Assembly: GCF_039532215.1 (NCBI RefSeq)
Contig: NZ_BAAARN010000001.1
Span: 1,132,390 to 1,196,389, forward strand
DNA length: 64,000 nucleotides
Direction: 5' to 3'
Source: Pedococcus aerophilus
GTDB taxonomy: Bacteria; Actinomycetota; Actinomycetes; Actinomycetales; Dermatophilaceae
Below, one piece after another: positions 20,471 to 29,683 of the stretch (its first letter is position 1; each line of letters opens with the position of its first letter). Position numbers and translations under genes: made by a program. Under the pieces are notes generated by a model. The model worked only from the letters and a program-made list of their open reading frames with translations. It was not told the origin of the DNA and made no database searches.

Positions 20471-21561
20471 GACCCCGAGCCCGAGGACGCCTCGGCGACG
20501 GCTGCCATGCGGGCCGCCTCGTCGGCGTCGACCGCCGACTGGACGACGGCGTCGAGCTCGCCGTCGAGGACGGTGTCGAGGTTGTAGGACTTGAAGCCCG
20601 TGCGGTGGTCCGAGAGGCGGTTCTCGGGGTAGTTGTAGGTGCGGATCCGCTCGCTGCGGTCGACGGTGCGGATCTGGCTGCGGCGCGCGGCGCTCGCCTC
20701 GGCGTCGGCGGCGTCCTGGGCCAGCTGGTGCAGCCGGGCACGCAGCACGCGCATGGCCGACTCCTTGTTCTGGAGCTGGCTCTTCTCGTTCTGGCAGGAG
20801 ACGACGGTGCCGGTCGGCAGGTGCGTGATCCGGACGGCCGAGTCGGTCGTGTTGACCGACTGACCGCCGGGGCCAGAGCTGCGGTAGACGTCGATCTTCA
20901 GGTCGTTCTCGTGGATGACGACCTCGACCTCCTCGGCCTCGGGCATCACGAGCACGCCGGCGGCTGAGGTGTGGATCCGCCCCTGGCTCTCGGTCACCGG
21001 CACCCGCTGGACGCGGTGCACACCGCCCTCGTACTTGAGGCGGGCCCACGGGGCCTCGCCGGGCTGCGGCGTGCCCTTGGCCTTGACGGCCATCCGGACG
21101 TCCTTGTAGCCGCCGAGGTCGGACTCGGTCGCGTCGATCAGCTCGGTCTTCCAGCCGCGCAGCTCGGCGTACCGCAGGTACATCCGGAGCAGGTCGCCGG
21201 CGAACAGGGCCGACTCCTCGCCACCCTCCCCCGCCTTGACCTCGAGGATCACGTCCCGGTCGTCGTCGGGGTCGCGCGGCACGAGAAGTCGGCGCAGCTT
21301 GTCCTCGGCCGCCTCCAGGGTGGCCTCGAGCGAGGGCACCTCGGCAGCGAACTCTGCGTCCTCCTTGGCCATCTCGCGCGCGGCGGCGAGGTCGTCGGTG
21401 GCCGCGTGCCACGCGTGGTAGGCCGCGACGGTCGGTCCCAGCGCGGCATACCTCTTGTTGAGGCGGCGGACGAGGTCCTGGTCACCGAAGACCGCCGGGT
21501 CGGCCAGCTGCTGCTCGAGGTCGGCGTGCTCGGAGACGAGGGCGGCGGCGGACTCCAACAT
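20467..21561 (-). CDS. prfA: Peptide chain release factor 1
   Basis: RF1 recognises UAA/UAG and triggers peptide release. The 364 residues contain the anticodon-like tripeptide P-V-T in [10 protein letters not shown] and the GGQ motif in [14 protein letters not shown] near residues 225-235. The ATG at 21561 has AGGAG 7 nt upstream; an open frame extending beyond it has no RF1 homology. It precedes prmC with a GTGA overlap. Confidence 0.97.
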   Translation of the reverse strand: MLESAAALVSEHADLEQQLADPAVFGDQDLVRRLNKRYAALGPTVAAYHAWHAATDDLAAAREMAKEDAEFAAEVPSLEATLEAAEDKLRRLLVPRDPDDDRDVILEVKAGEGGEESALFAGDLLRMYLRYAELRGWKTELIDATESDLGGYKDVRMAVKAKGTPQPGEAPWARLKYEGGVHRVQRVPVTESQGRIHTSAAGVLVMPEAEEVEVVIHENDLKIDVYRSSGPGGQSVNTTDSAVRITHLPTGTVVSCQNEKSQLQNKESAMRVLRARLHQLAQDAADAEASAARRSQIRTVDRSERIRTYNYPENRLSDHRTGFKSYNLDTVLDGELDAVVQSAVDADEAARMAAVAEASSGSGS

Positions 21562-21653
21562 GAGGGCTCCTGAGGTGGTGCGTGGGGACTTCGTGGGGGT
21601 GCCCTGCCACGGGCGTCGGGCGTCGGGCGTTCGGCACGGTGGCAGGTAAAGCA

Positions 21654-21692
21654 ATGCGCCGGCCCTGACCACGAGGGTCAGGACCGGCGCAT
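21654..21692. terminator. Strong hairpin after rpmE
   Basis: A 17-position stem with one mismatch (a G.T wobble on the minus strand) and a 5-nt loop starts 8 nt after the rpmE stop. It should end the rpmE transcript and separate it from prfA. Confidence 0.85.
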
Positions 21693-21700
21693 CGGGAAAG

Positions 21701-21925
21701 CTACTTGCTCTCGGCTGCGGCCTTCTTGCCGTAGCGGGCCTCGAAGCGGGCCACGCGGCCACCGGTGTCGAGGATCTTCTGCTTGCCGGTGTAGAACGGG
21801 TGGCACTGCGAGCAGACCTCGGCGCGCATCTGGCCGGAGGTGGCCGTGCTGCGGGTCACGAAGGTGCTGCCACAGGTGCAGGTCACCGTCGTCTCGACGT
21901 ACTCGGGGTGGATGTCCTTCTTCAC
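21701..21925 (-). CDS. rpmE: 50S ribosomal protein L31 (zinc-binding type)
   Basis: 74-residue bL31. Four Cys in CTCG and CSQC form the zinc-binding (C+) type, as opposed to the Zn-independent paralogue induced by zinc starvation. The GTG start has AAGGAG 6 nt upstream. In the conserved actinobacterial order it follows rho directly; here four other genes lie between them. Confidence 0.96.
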   Translation of the reverse strand: MKKDIHPEYVETTVTCTCGSTFVTRSTATSGQMRAEVCSQCHPFYTGKQKILDTGGRVARFEARYGKKAAAESK

Positions 21926-22026
21926 TTCGCGCTCCTTGAGTCATGAGACCGGGTCGGCCGGGCGGAGTGCCCTGGCTGCCGTGAACCGGTCAGCGGTCAA
22001 GTGTGCCAGACAGCGGCGCACATCTC

Positions 22027-24168
22027 CTAAACGGTGGAGGCCTGCTGCCCATTCCCTGCGGGCCCGGGCGTCGCCGCGGCGCCGACGGCAGCAGGCGACC
22101 GCCGCGGCGACGAGGGCGTCGGTGCGCTGAGCAGCGGGAGGGTGATGGTCATGGTCGTGCCCTCTCCTTCGACCGAGCGGAAGCTCAGGGTGCCGTCATG
22201 CCCCTCGACGATGGCACGCACGATGGCCAGGCCGAGGCCGGTGCCGGGGATGGCCTGGGCGTTGGCGTTGGAGGCCCGGAAGAAGCGGTCGAAGAGCTTG
22301 GCCTGGTCCTTCTCGGGGATGCCGATCCCGGTGTCGGAGACGATGATCTCGACGGTGCGCCCCACGGCACGCGTGGTGATCGTCGCGACGCCCCCGGCGG
22401 GGGTGAACTTCACCGCGTTGGACCCGAGGTTGATGAGCGCCCGCTCGAGCTGGATGCGGTCGACGTGGACCTTGAGGCACGGGTTGACGGCGTCGACCTC
22501 GAGGCGGACCGACCCCGCGGCCGCAACCGGCTGGAGCATCTCGGTGACACCACGGACCATGTCGCTGACGAGCACGTCCTCGGGGTCGGACTCGAGCCCG
22601 GTCGCCTCGATCTTGTTGAGCACCAGCAGGTCCTCGATGAGCCCGCGCAGCCGTGCGGCGTTGCGGCCGATGACACGCAGGGCCGACTGCTGGGTGGGGG
22701 CGAGGTTTCCGTAGTCGCCGTCCTCGAGCAGCTCGAGGTAGCCGCTGATCGAGGTGAGCGGGGTGCGCAGCTCGTGGCTGACCGTCGCCATGAAGTCGGT
22801 CTTCTGGCGGTCGAGCTCGGTGAGCCGACGCACCTGCTCGACCTGCATCTCGTTGAGGCGGAGCTGCGCGATCGTCTGGGCGAGGTAGCCCGCGCTCTGC
22901 TGGACGGCCTGGATCTCGAACCGGCGCCAGCGGCGGTAGATGTCGACGGTCATCAGCGCCAGCACACCGAGCCCGCGCTCACCCACACCCACCGGGACCA
23001 TCACCAGCGACCGCGCGCCGGTCGCCCGGTGGAAGGCCGCCGCGCGCTCGTCACGGGCGACCTCGGGGTCGAGCAGGTCGCGGATGACGAACACCGAGCC
23101 TTCGCGGCGCAGCTCACGGTTCACGTCGGGGACGCTGGCGGACAGCGACGGCGGAAGGGGTGGCAGCGGGGGCAGATCCTCGCGGTGCCACTGGACCCGC
23201 TCGTCCACCGCGGTCTCGCCGTCGCCCAGGGTGTAGAGCAGGACACGGTCGGCGTTCATGACGGTGCCGAGGTGGGAGCAGACCAGCCGCAGCACCTCCT
23301 CGATGTCGTCGACGCTGCGCACCATCTGGGCGACGTCCAGCACCAGCTCGTGCATGCGCAGCACCTGGGCCTGCTCCTCGAGGAGTCCCCGGTTGGTCGT
23401 GGTGAGGTCGTTGAAGTCGTCGGCGAGCGCCCTGATCTCCGCCGCGCCGGCCTTGCCGTCGGCCATGGCGAGGGTGTCGCCCGCACGTTGGCGGCCCACG
23501 ACGCCCCGCAGTCGTCCGATCGGGCGGGACAGCGAGCCCTCGATGGTGCGCCACATGAAGTAGGCAGCGATGAAGGAGAGTGCGGTGAGGACGGCCATGG
23601 TGATGAGGAGTCGGTCGAAGGCGCCGGCGATGCGCTCGCGCGCCTGCATCCGTTGCCCGGCGAGCTGGGACTCCAGGGTTGCCGAGACCGCCCTGAAGTC
23701 GGCGAACCGCGTGTCGGCGCCGGCGACGACCCGCGCCAGGCCGGGCCCGTCGGTGGGTCGCGGCTGGGCGACCCACGAGAACCACGCCCTGATGGCGGTC
23801 TCCTGGCGCTCGGACAGCTCCACGTACCGCTCACGCTCGCCGGCGGTGAGCACGTCCCGCTGGAAGACCTCCTGCTGCTGGGCGATCATGCGCTCCACCG
23901 CGCTCATCGAGCGCCGCAGGGCGGGTGTCTCGTCCGCGTCCCCGTCGACGGTCCGCGCCCACGACGCGTTGGCGTCCGTCATCTGCTGACGCACCGCGGT
24001 CGTGGAGTCGATCGCCGGTGAGAACACCTGGCTCGACCGGGCGGTGTCGTGGGAGTTGGCCCGCACCGTCAACAGCGCAGCACCGGCGACCACAGGCACG
24101 ATGCAGAGCAGCGTGACGATGAGGAGTCGGAGCTGGGCCGAGACCGACCACTCGGCCGGCCGGCTCAA
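22027..24168 (-). CDS. Membrane sensor histidine kinase (HAMP-like/GAF/HisKA/HATPase)
   Basis: 713-residue sensor kinase. TM1 at about 12-33, an outside helical sensor of ~150 residues (Gln/Arg/Glu-rich, four-helix-bundle-like), TM2 at 187-206, a HAMP-like linker, a GAF domain at about 275-437, HisKA with phospho-His465 in ATVSHELRTP, then HATPase with INLGSNAVKFTP, SDTGIGIPEKD and GTGLGLAIV. The start is TTG at 24168, forming TTGA with the glycosyltransferase stop; GAGG lies 7 nt upstream. It is the last gene of the four-gene operon and probably phosphorylates the receiver protein that begins it. The signal is unknown. Confidence 0.9.
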   Translation of the reverse strand: MSRPAEWSVSAQLRLLIVTLLCIVPVVAGAALLTVRANSHDTARSSQVFSPAIDSTTAVRQQMTDANASWARTVDGDADETPALRRSMSAVERMIAQQQEVFQRDVLTAGERERYVELSERQETAIRAWFSWVAQPRPTDGPGLARVVAGADTRFADFRAVSATLESQLAGQRMQARERIAGAFDRLLITMAVLTALSFIAAYFMWRTIEGSLSRPIGRLRGVVGRQRAGDTLAMADGKAGAAEIRALADDFNDLTTTNRGLLEEQAQVLRMHELVLDVAQMVRSVDDIEEVLRLVCSHLGTVMNADRVLLYTLGDGETAVDERVQWHREDLPPLPPLPPSLSASVPDVNRELRREGSVFVIRDLLDPEVARDERAAAFHRATGARSLVMVPVGVGERGLGVLALMTVDIYRRWRRFEIQAVQQSAGYLAQTIAQLRLNEMQVEQVRRLTELDRQKTDFMATVSHELRTPLTSISGYLELLEDGDYGNLAPTQQSALRVIGRNAARLRGLIEDLLVLNKIEATGLESDPEDVLVSDMVRGVTEMLQPVAAAGSVRLEVDAVNPCLKVHVDRIQLERALINLGSNAVKFTPAGGVATITTRAVGRTVEIIVSDTGIGIPEKDQAKLFDRFFRASNANAQAIPGTGLGLAIVRAIVEGHDGTLSFRSVEGEGTTMTITLPLLSAPTPSSPRRSPAAVGAAATPGPAGNGQQASTV

Positions 24169-25607
24169 GGCTGGGCCTCGTCGAAGCCCGTGCGGGTCAT
24201 GACGCCCCAGACCTGCTTCTTGCCGCGCAGGCTCGCCCACCACCCGGACAGGCGCCAGTAGACGGTGAGCTGCCGGTAACCGACGTTCTCGAGGATCGCC
24301 GCCGCGAGCGTGATGAAGAGGTCGCGCCACCGGGTGTAGCGGTGGAAGGCCCACTCCTCCACGGACATCGCCGCGAGCGTGATGAGGATGGCGAGGCCAT
24401 AGGCCAGCACGAGGAACAAGATTGCGTACGGGACGTTGACGAGGCCGAGCGCGAGGCCCAGGACCACGAAGATGATGCCGAAGCCTTCGAGCAGCGGGGC
24501 GGCGAGCTCGAACAACCAGTAGTACGGCAGGACGACCCACCCGATGCGGCCGTACTTCTTGCGGAACATCATGCCGCGGTAGGCCCACAGAGTCTCCCAG
24601 AGGCCGCGGTGCCAGCGACGGCGCTGGCGGGCCAGCACGGCGTAGCTCGACGGCACCTCGGTCCAGCACACCGGCTCGGGGACGAACTCGACCGCGTAGT
24701 CGCGGCCCTCGTCCATCATCTTGCGGTGGATGCGCAGGACCAGCTCGAAGTCCTCGCCGATGCTGTTGGGGTCCAGGCCACCGGTCTCGACCACGACGTC
24801 GCGACGGAACATCCCGAACGCGCCGCTGATGAGGATGAGCATGCCCAGGCGCGACCAGCCGGTGCGCCCGACGAGGAACGCCCGCAGGTACTCCACGACC
24901 TGGATTCGGGCGATCCACTCGGTCGGCATGGCGAGCCGGACCAGTCGGCCGGACAGCACGCGACTGCCGTTGACGGCGCGGATCGTGCCACCGGTGGCGA
25001 CCATGCGGGTGGGGTCGTCCGTGAACGGCTTGCTGACACGCAGGAGGGCGTCGGGCTCGAGGATGGAGTCGGAGTCGATGAAGGCGACGAGGGGCTCGAC
25101 GGCGATGTTGACGCCGGCGTTGATCGCCTCGCACTTGCCGGAGTTCGCCTTCTGGAGCACGACCAGGCGGGTGTGCCCGTCCCGGGGGACGTGGATGCCG
25201 TGGATCTCGGCACGCACCGGGATGTCCGACGGCATCTGGCGCGGGACCTGGACGAGGTCGAACGCCTCCCGCATCACCTCGAAGGTGCCGTCCGTGCTGC
25301 CGTCGTCGACGACGATGACCTCGTGGCGCGGGTAGCGCAGGCTGAGCATGGCGATCGTGGCGGTGACGATGCTCGCGGCCTCGTTGTGGGCCGGCATGAC
25401 CACCGAGACGCCGAGCGCGAGCTCACCACCGAGGGTGTCGACGGACGCGTCGCGCATGCGCAGGTACCGCCGGAACTGGAACCCCGCGGTGATGATGAGC
25501 GCGAGGAAGGACAGGTTGATGACCACGAAGTAGGCCAGGATCGGGATCGCGGTGACCGAGTAGATCCACTGGACCGTGCCACGGAGTCCTTCGAGGACGC
25601 CGTTCAT
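24165..25607 (-). CDS. Processive family-2 glycosyltransferase, membrane-bound
   Basis: 480-residue GT2 enzyme of the cellulose/hyaluronan/PNAG-synthase type: TM near 20-42, catalytic domain with DDGS (101-104), DSD (178-180), ED (285-286, GEDFE) and QRRRW (328-332), then several membrane helices (about 355-440). The D, DxD, ED and QxxRW set is that of processive synthases that extrude polysaccharide. No PilZ domain is visible, so direct c-di-GMP control is not indicated. It overlaps both neighbours by 4 nt. The sugar polymerised is unknown. Confidence 0.88.
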   Translation of the reverse strand: MNGVLEGLRGTVQWIYSVTAIPILAYFVVINLSFLALIITAGFQFRRYLRMRDASVDTLGGELALGVSVVMPAHNEAASIVTATIAMLSLRYPRHEVIVVDDGSTDGTFEVMREAFDLVQVPRQMPSDIPVRAEIHGIHVPRDGHTRLVVLQKANSGKCEAINAGVNIAVEPLVAFIDSDSILEPDALLRVSKPFTDDPTRMVATGGTIRAVNGSRVLSGRLVRLAMPTEWIARIQVVEYLRAFLVGRTGWSRLGMLILISGAFGMFRRDVVVETGGLDPNSIGEDFELVLRIHRKMMDEGRDYAVEFVPEPVCWTEVPSSYAVLARQRRRWHRGLWETLWAYRGMMFRKKYGRIGWVVLPYYWLFELAAPLLEGFGIIFVVLGLALGLVNVPYAILFLVLAYGLAILITLAAMSVEEWAFHRYTRWRDLFITLAAAILENVGYRQLTVYWRLSGWWASLRGKKQVWGVMTRTGFDEAQP

Positions 25608-26647
25608 CGTCCGCCCGCCCTCAGGCCGGCGACCACCAGGGCGAGACCGGCGGCCGGCTGGTCCCGCCGCTCCTCGAGCGCGGCGACGCCGCGGGCCCCG
25701 GTCTGGGCCAGGGACTCCCCGGCGAGCTCGGCCAGGCGGGGGTCGGGGTCTGCGAGCAGGTCGACCAGGGTGTCGTGGGCCAGGGGTGAGCCGACCCGGC
25801 CCAGCGCCTGGGCGCAGGCACGTCGCAGGTCGGTGGGCTGGTCGGACTGCGTGTGCCGGGTGAGCAGGTCGACCTCGGAGTCCTGGCCGATCGAGCCCAG
25901 CGCCTGGGCTGCCTGGACGCGGACGGTCACGTCGGGGTCGGAGCCGATGAGCTCGCGCAGCTCCGGCAGTGCCTGGACGAACGTGCCGGCACCGGCGACG
26001 TGGGCGGCCACCATGCGGGTGCGCGGAGCAGGGTTGCGCATCGCGGCGCGCAGGACCGGGGCGATCTCGACGCCCATCTCGAGCAGGGCGTCCGCGGCCA
26101 GACCGGCGGGGATTCCCTCACCGACCCCGACCGAACGGAGCAGGGGGGCAGCCAACCAGGGGTCGGCCAGGTAGGACGCGGCATACGCGGCACTCGCGCG
26201 CACCTCGGCGGCGTCGTCCTCGAGGGCTTCGGAGATCAGGGCGGTGCTGTCCTCGACGCGGGCCAGGCCGAGCAGCTGGACGGCGTGCGCGCGGCGGACG
26301 GTCGACCGGTGGGTCGCGTCGGCCTTGGCCCGGTCCAGCGCACCGTGGTCCTTGAGCACGCTGACGAGCTGGGTCGCGGGTTCGCCGCGGACCTTGGCGA
26401 GGAGGCCGACGGCCGCCTCGTCGATCGCGTCCGCCGTCTCGCCGCGGGCGTCGCGCAGCACGGGGAAGCCCTCCGGCTCACCGGCGGCGAGCTCGATGAG
26501 GGCTCCACGCACGGGAGCCAGGGCGATGGCGGTGCGGGCCTCACGGCGCAGCCGCGAAACCTTCGAGAAGATCACGCTGAGGGCGAGCCCCAGGCAGACG
26601 ACCAGGACGAGGAGCTCGACGCTCAGCAGGATCTGGCGCGTCGTCAC
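25604..26647 (-). CDS. Membrane-anchored HEAT-repeat protein
   Basis: 347 residues: one N-terminal membrane helix (about 8-27), a basic RLRREAR stretch, then helical repeats across residues 60-335 with HEAT/PBS-lyase-like units such as RRAHAVQLLGLARVEDS, VRASAAYAASYLADPW, VRVQAAQALGSIGQDSE and LRRACAQALGRVGSP. Such repeats form protein-binding solenoids. Its ATG overlaps the response regulator stop (ATGA) and its stop overlaps the glycosyltransferase start, so it may be the physical link between the receiver and the synthase. No catalytic motif is seen. Confidence 0.85.
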   Translation of the reverse strand: MTTRQILLSVELLVLVVCLGLALSVIFSKVSRLRREARTAIALAPVRGALIELAAGEPEGFPVLRDARGETADAIDEAAVGLLAKVRGEPATQLVSVLKDHGALDRAKADATHRSTVRRAHAVQLLGLARVEDSTALISEALEDDAAEVRASAAYAASYLADPWLAAPLLRSVGVGEGIPAGLAADALLEMGVEIAPVLRAAMRNPAPRTRMVAAHVAGAGTFVQALPELRELIGSDPDVTVRVQAAQALGSIGQDSEVDLLTRHTQSDQPTDLRRACAQALGRVGSPLAHDTLVDLLADPDPRLAELAGESLAQTGARGVAALEERRDQPAAGLALVVAGLRAGGR

Positions 26648-27027
26648 CGGGCTCGGGCGAGCATGCCGTTCACCCGGTGCAGGAGCTCCCGGGGGCTGAA
26701 CGGCTTGATGACGTAGTCGTCGGCTCCGACGGCGAAGCCGGTGTCGACGTCGCTGTCACGCGACTTGGCGCTGAGCAGCAGGACCGGCACGGCGCCGTTC
26801 TCGCTGTCGCGGATCTTGCGCAGGACGTCGATGCCGGAGAGCCCGGGCATCATGACGTCGAGGATGACCAGCGCCGGGCGCTCCGCCTGGAACGACTCCC
26901 AGGCGGCCAGTCCGTCGCCCACGGCCTCGACGGCGTAACCGGACTGCGTCAGCTTGAACTCTACGAGGTCGCGGATGTCCGGGTCGTCGTCGGCGATGAG
27001 CACGCGGGCCCCATCGGGCATGGCCAC
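26644..27027 (-). CDS. Receiver-only response regulator
   Basis: 127-residue CheY-like protein with no output domain. Acidic pocket D13-D15, phosphoacceptor Asp57 in LVILDVMMPG, the switch Ser in LLLSAKSRD and Lys108 in DDYVIKPF are all present. The GTG at 27027 is chosen because AAAGGA lies 6 nt upstream; the ATG two codons later is the alternative. As first gene of the operon with a histidine kinase at its end, it should act through protein contact, most simply with the HEAT protein or glycosyltransferase. Confidence 0.9.
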   Translation of the reverse strand: MAMPDGARVLIADDDPDIRDLVEFKLTQSGYAVEAVGDGLAAWESFQAERPALVILDVMMPGLSGIDVLRKIRDSENGAVPVLLLSAKSRDSDVDTGFAVGADDYVIKPFSPRELLHRVNGMLARAR

Positions 27028-27224
27028 GGCTAGTCCTTTCGTCAGTCCTGAATCACTACGTTGCATTACATCAAATGTATGGCGTGCAGCAGGCAATGGA
27101 CCGCGAGGGCGGGCATCCCTGCCGATCCCTTGGCAAATAGAGCCGAACGGCTTACTCCCGGGCTCCCTCGACCAGAGGAAAACGCCCGCGGACGGAATGA
27201 ATGCCTCAGCACCCCGGACGTGAC
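27028..27224 (-). promoter_or_regulatory. Low-GC upstream region of the four-gene operon
   Basis: About 200 bp between the rho terminator and the receiver gene, clearly richer in A+T than its surroundings (for example TTACATCAAATGTAT on the plus strand at 27066-27080). No CDS is apparent. On the minus strand it contains a small AGCCG-TT-CGGCT stem and must hold the operon promoter, but no convincing -35/-10 pair could be fixed. A structured 5' UTR is possible. Confidence 0.4.
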
Positions 27225-27255
27225 GGAGCCCGGCACCACGCCGGTGCCGGGCTCC
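27225..27255. terminator. Terminator after rho
   Basis: A perfect 13-bp stem, GGAGCCCGGCACC with its complement, closes a 5-nt loop about 40 nt after the rho stop. Confidence 0.85.
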
Positions 27256-27293
27256 ATACGGTGGTCTCCCCCGCCCGGGGCGAGGGGTGACGG

Positions 27294-29441
27294 TCAGCTG
27301 TTGTCGTCGTCCGCAGGCTTCAGCGAGGAGTTCTGCTGGACCTGCATGAGGAACTCGACGTTGCTCTTGGTCTTCTTGATCCGGTCGATGAGCAGCTCGA
27401 TGCCCTGCTGCTGGTCGAGGGCGGCGAGCACCCGACGCAGCTTCCACATGATCTTCAGCTCTTCGCCCGACAGGAGGATCTCCTCCTTGCGGGTGCCCGA
27501 GTTGTTGATGTCGACGGCCGGGAAGATGCGGCGGTTGGCGAGCCCACGGTCGAGCTTGAGCTCCATGTTGCCGGTGCCCTTGAACTCCTCGAAGATCACC
27601 TCGTCCATGCGGGAGCCGGTCTCCACCAGCGCGGTGGCGAGGATGGTCAGCGAGCCGCCGTCCTCGATGTTGCGCGCCGCGCCGAAGAACTTCTTCGGCG
27701 GGTAGAGGGCGGCGCTGTCGACACCACCGGAGAGGATGCGGCCGCTCGTCGGTGCGGCGAGGTTGTAGGCGCGACCCAGCTTGGTGATCGAGTCGAGGAG
27801 CACGACGACGTCGTGACCCATCTCGACGAGGCGCTTGGCCCGCTCGATGGCCAGCTCGGCCACCGTGGTGTGGTCCTCGGCGGGACGGTCGAAGGTCGAG
27901 GAGATGACCTCGCCCTTCACCGCACGCTGCATGTCGGTGACCTCCTCGGGGCGCTCGTCGACCAGGACGACCATGAGGTGGCACTCGGGGTTGTTGGTCG
28001 TGATCGCGTTGGCGATGGCCTGCATGACCATCGTCTTGCCGGCCTTGGCCGGGGCGACGATCAGGCCGCGCTGGCCCTTGCCGATGGGGGCGACGAGGTC
28101 GATGACGCGCGTCGTGAGCAGGCCAGGCTCGGTCTCGAGGCGCAGGCGCTCCTGGGGGTACAGCGGCGTGAGCTTGCCGAACTCGACGCGCTTGCGCGCC
28201 TCCTCGGGCGTCATGCCGTTGACCGTGTCGAGGCGGACGAGCGCGTTGAACTTCTGGCGCTGGTTCTGCTGCTGCTCCTCGGTCTGCGCCTTCACCGCAC
28301 CGGTGATGGCGTCGCCCTTGCGCATGCCGTTCTTCTTGACGGCGCCGAGCGGCACGTAGACGTCGTTGGAGCCGGGCAGGTAGCCCGACGTGCGCACGAA
28401 GGCGTAGTTCTCCAGGACGTCGAGGATGCCGGCCACGGGGATCAGGACGTCGTCCTCGGCCACCTGCGGCTCGGACTCGTAGTCCCCGCCGTACTGGCGG
28501 TCCGTGCGACCGCGCTTGTCCCGGTTGCGGCTGCGGTTGCGGTTGCGACGACGGCCGCGACCCTCACCGTCGTCGTCGCCGTAGCCCTGGTTCTGGCCCT
28601 GGTTGCCCTGGTTCTGACCCTGACCGCCCTGGCTGCCGCGGTCGTCGCGGTCGTCCCGTTCGTTCTGGCGGTCGTCACGGTCGTTCTGGCGGTCGTTGCG
28701 CTGGTCGTTGGACCGGTCGTTGCGCTGGGGCTGCCGGTCGTCCCGCTCGTTCTGGCGGTCGTTTCGCTGCCGGTCGTCCCGCTCGTTCGCGCGGTCGTCA
28801 CGGTCGTTCTGCCGGTCGGACCGCTGCTGGCGGTCGTTCTGCGCACGGTCGTCGCCGCCGCGGTCGCCACGGTTCTGGTCCCGGCTCTGCGCACGGTCGG
28901 CCTGCGGCTCTGCCTGCTGGGCCTGCTCGGCGCGACGCTCGGCGGCGCGGGCCGCGCGGTCGGCGCGAGCCTGCTGGCGCTGGGCGCGGGCCTGCTCGGC
29001 GCCGGCCCGCGGGGACTCGCTGCGGGTGGAGTCACCCTGCGGTGACTCGGAGCGGGGCGTCTCGGAACGTGCCGACGCAGAACGCTGGCCCTCGGAACGC
29101 GACGACTCAGGACGCGACGACTCGGAGTGCGGGGCCTCGGAGCGCGGGGCCTCGGAGCGCGTCGACTCGGCGACCGGTGCGGCGGCGGCCGGTGCCGCCT
29201 CGGCGGCGGGTCGCTCGGCGGGTCGCTCGGTGGCGACGTCACGACGCGGGGCGGACCCGCCGGACTGGCGGTCCTTGATGGCGGCGACGAGGTCGCCCTT
29301 GCGCATCTTGGCGGTCCCGGCGATGCCCATGCTGGCGGCGAGGCCCTGGAGCTCGGCCACCTTCATGGTGCTGAGCGCGCCGGAGCGTCGCGGCTTCTCG
29401 TCCTGCGCGGGCGCAGTGCCGAGAGTGGTGGTGTCTGTCAC
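27294..29441 (-). CDS. rho: Transcription termination factor Rho with long disordered insertion
   Basis: Hexameric RNA helicase that ends transcription. Of 715 residues, the conserved parts are an N-terminal Rho_N/SAP-like helix bundle (about 24-62), the RNA-binding cold-shock-like domain (GYLPGSNDVYVPL), and the RecA-type ATPase with GKGQRGLIVAPAKAGKT. Between them residues ~65-330 are low complexity: first Ser/Glu/Pro/Arg repeats (SESPR, SEAPR), then Arg/Asp/Asn/Gln-rich runs (NDRDDR, NERDDR) ending in an Arg-rich block. Such insertions are known in actinobacterial Rho and alter RNA binding. The GTG start has GAAGGA 6 nt upstream. The ~240-bp gap upstream holds no gene. Confidence 0.96.
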   Translation of the reverse strand: MTDTTTLGTAPAQDEKPRRSGALSTMKVAELQGLAASMGIAGTAKMRKGDLVAAIKDRQSGGSAPRRDVATERPAERPAAEAAPAAAAPVAESTRSEAPRSEAPHSESSRPESSRSEGQRSASARSETPRSESPQGDSTRSESPRAGAEQARAQRQQARADRAARAAERRAEQAQQAEPQADRAQSRDQNRGDRGGDDRAQNDRQQRSDRQNDRDDRANERDDRQRNDRQNERDDRQPQRNDRSNDQRNDRQNDRDDRQNERDDRDDRGSQGGQGQNQGNQGQNQGYGDDDGEGRGRRRNRNRSRNRDKRGRTDRQYGGDYESEPQVAEDDVLIPVAGILDVLENYAFVRTSGYLPGSNDVYVPLGAVKKNGMRKGDAITGAVKAQTEEQQQNQRQKFNALVRLDTVNGMTPEEARKRVEFGKLTPLYPQERLRLETEPGLLTTRVIDLVAPIGKGQRGLIVAPAKAGKTMVMQAIANAITTNNPECHLMVVLVDERPEEVTDMQRAVKGEVISSTFDRPAEDHTTVAELAIERAKRLVEMGHDVVVLLDSITKLGRAYNLAAPTSGRILSGGVDSAALYPPKKFFGAARNIEDGGSLTILATALVETGSRMDEVIFEEFKGTGNMELKLDRGLANRRIFPAVDINNSGTRKEEILLSGEELKIMWKLRRVLAALDQQQGIELLIDRIKKTKSNVEFLMQVQQNSSLKPADDDNS

Positions 29442-29683
29442 GAAGGATCCTTCCCCCTCGTATGCGGCCGGGTTCAGATCCCGAGCCGGTGCTTGGGTCG
29501 GCGATGGCCGACCGGTGGAGCCACATGCAGCACAGTGAGGCCAAGGCAGCGAAGGCTGCCGTCATGTGGAGGGTGCGACCCGCTCGGTGGTCCGCGAAGA
29601 GGCGGCATCGGCGGCGAGTGCGTGCTCAATGTAACACCGATGCCCGTGCGGGAAGTCCATCGTGTCCAGATTGTCGCCCAGCG

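Noticed and set aside
27025..27046. CTGACGA...AAAG on the minus strand, resembling a hammerhead ribozyme core
   Set aside because: The flanking helices required for a hammerhead cannot be formed, and the AAAGGA is better explained as the ribosome site of the receiver gene.
28600..28830. Short regularly spaced repeats that could be taken for a CRISPR-like array
   Set aside because: They are in-frame codons for the Arg/Asp/Asn/Gln repeats of Rho, with imperfect units and no unique spacers; no cas gene is present.
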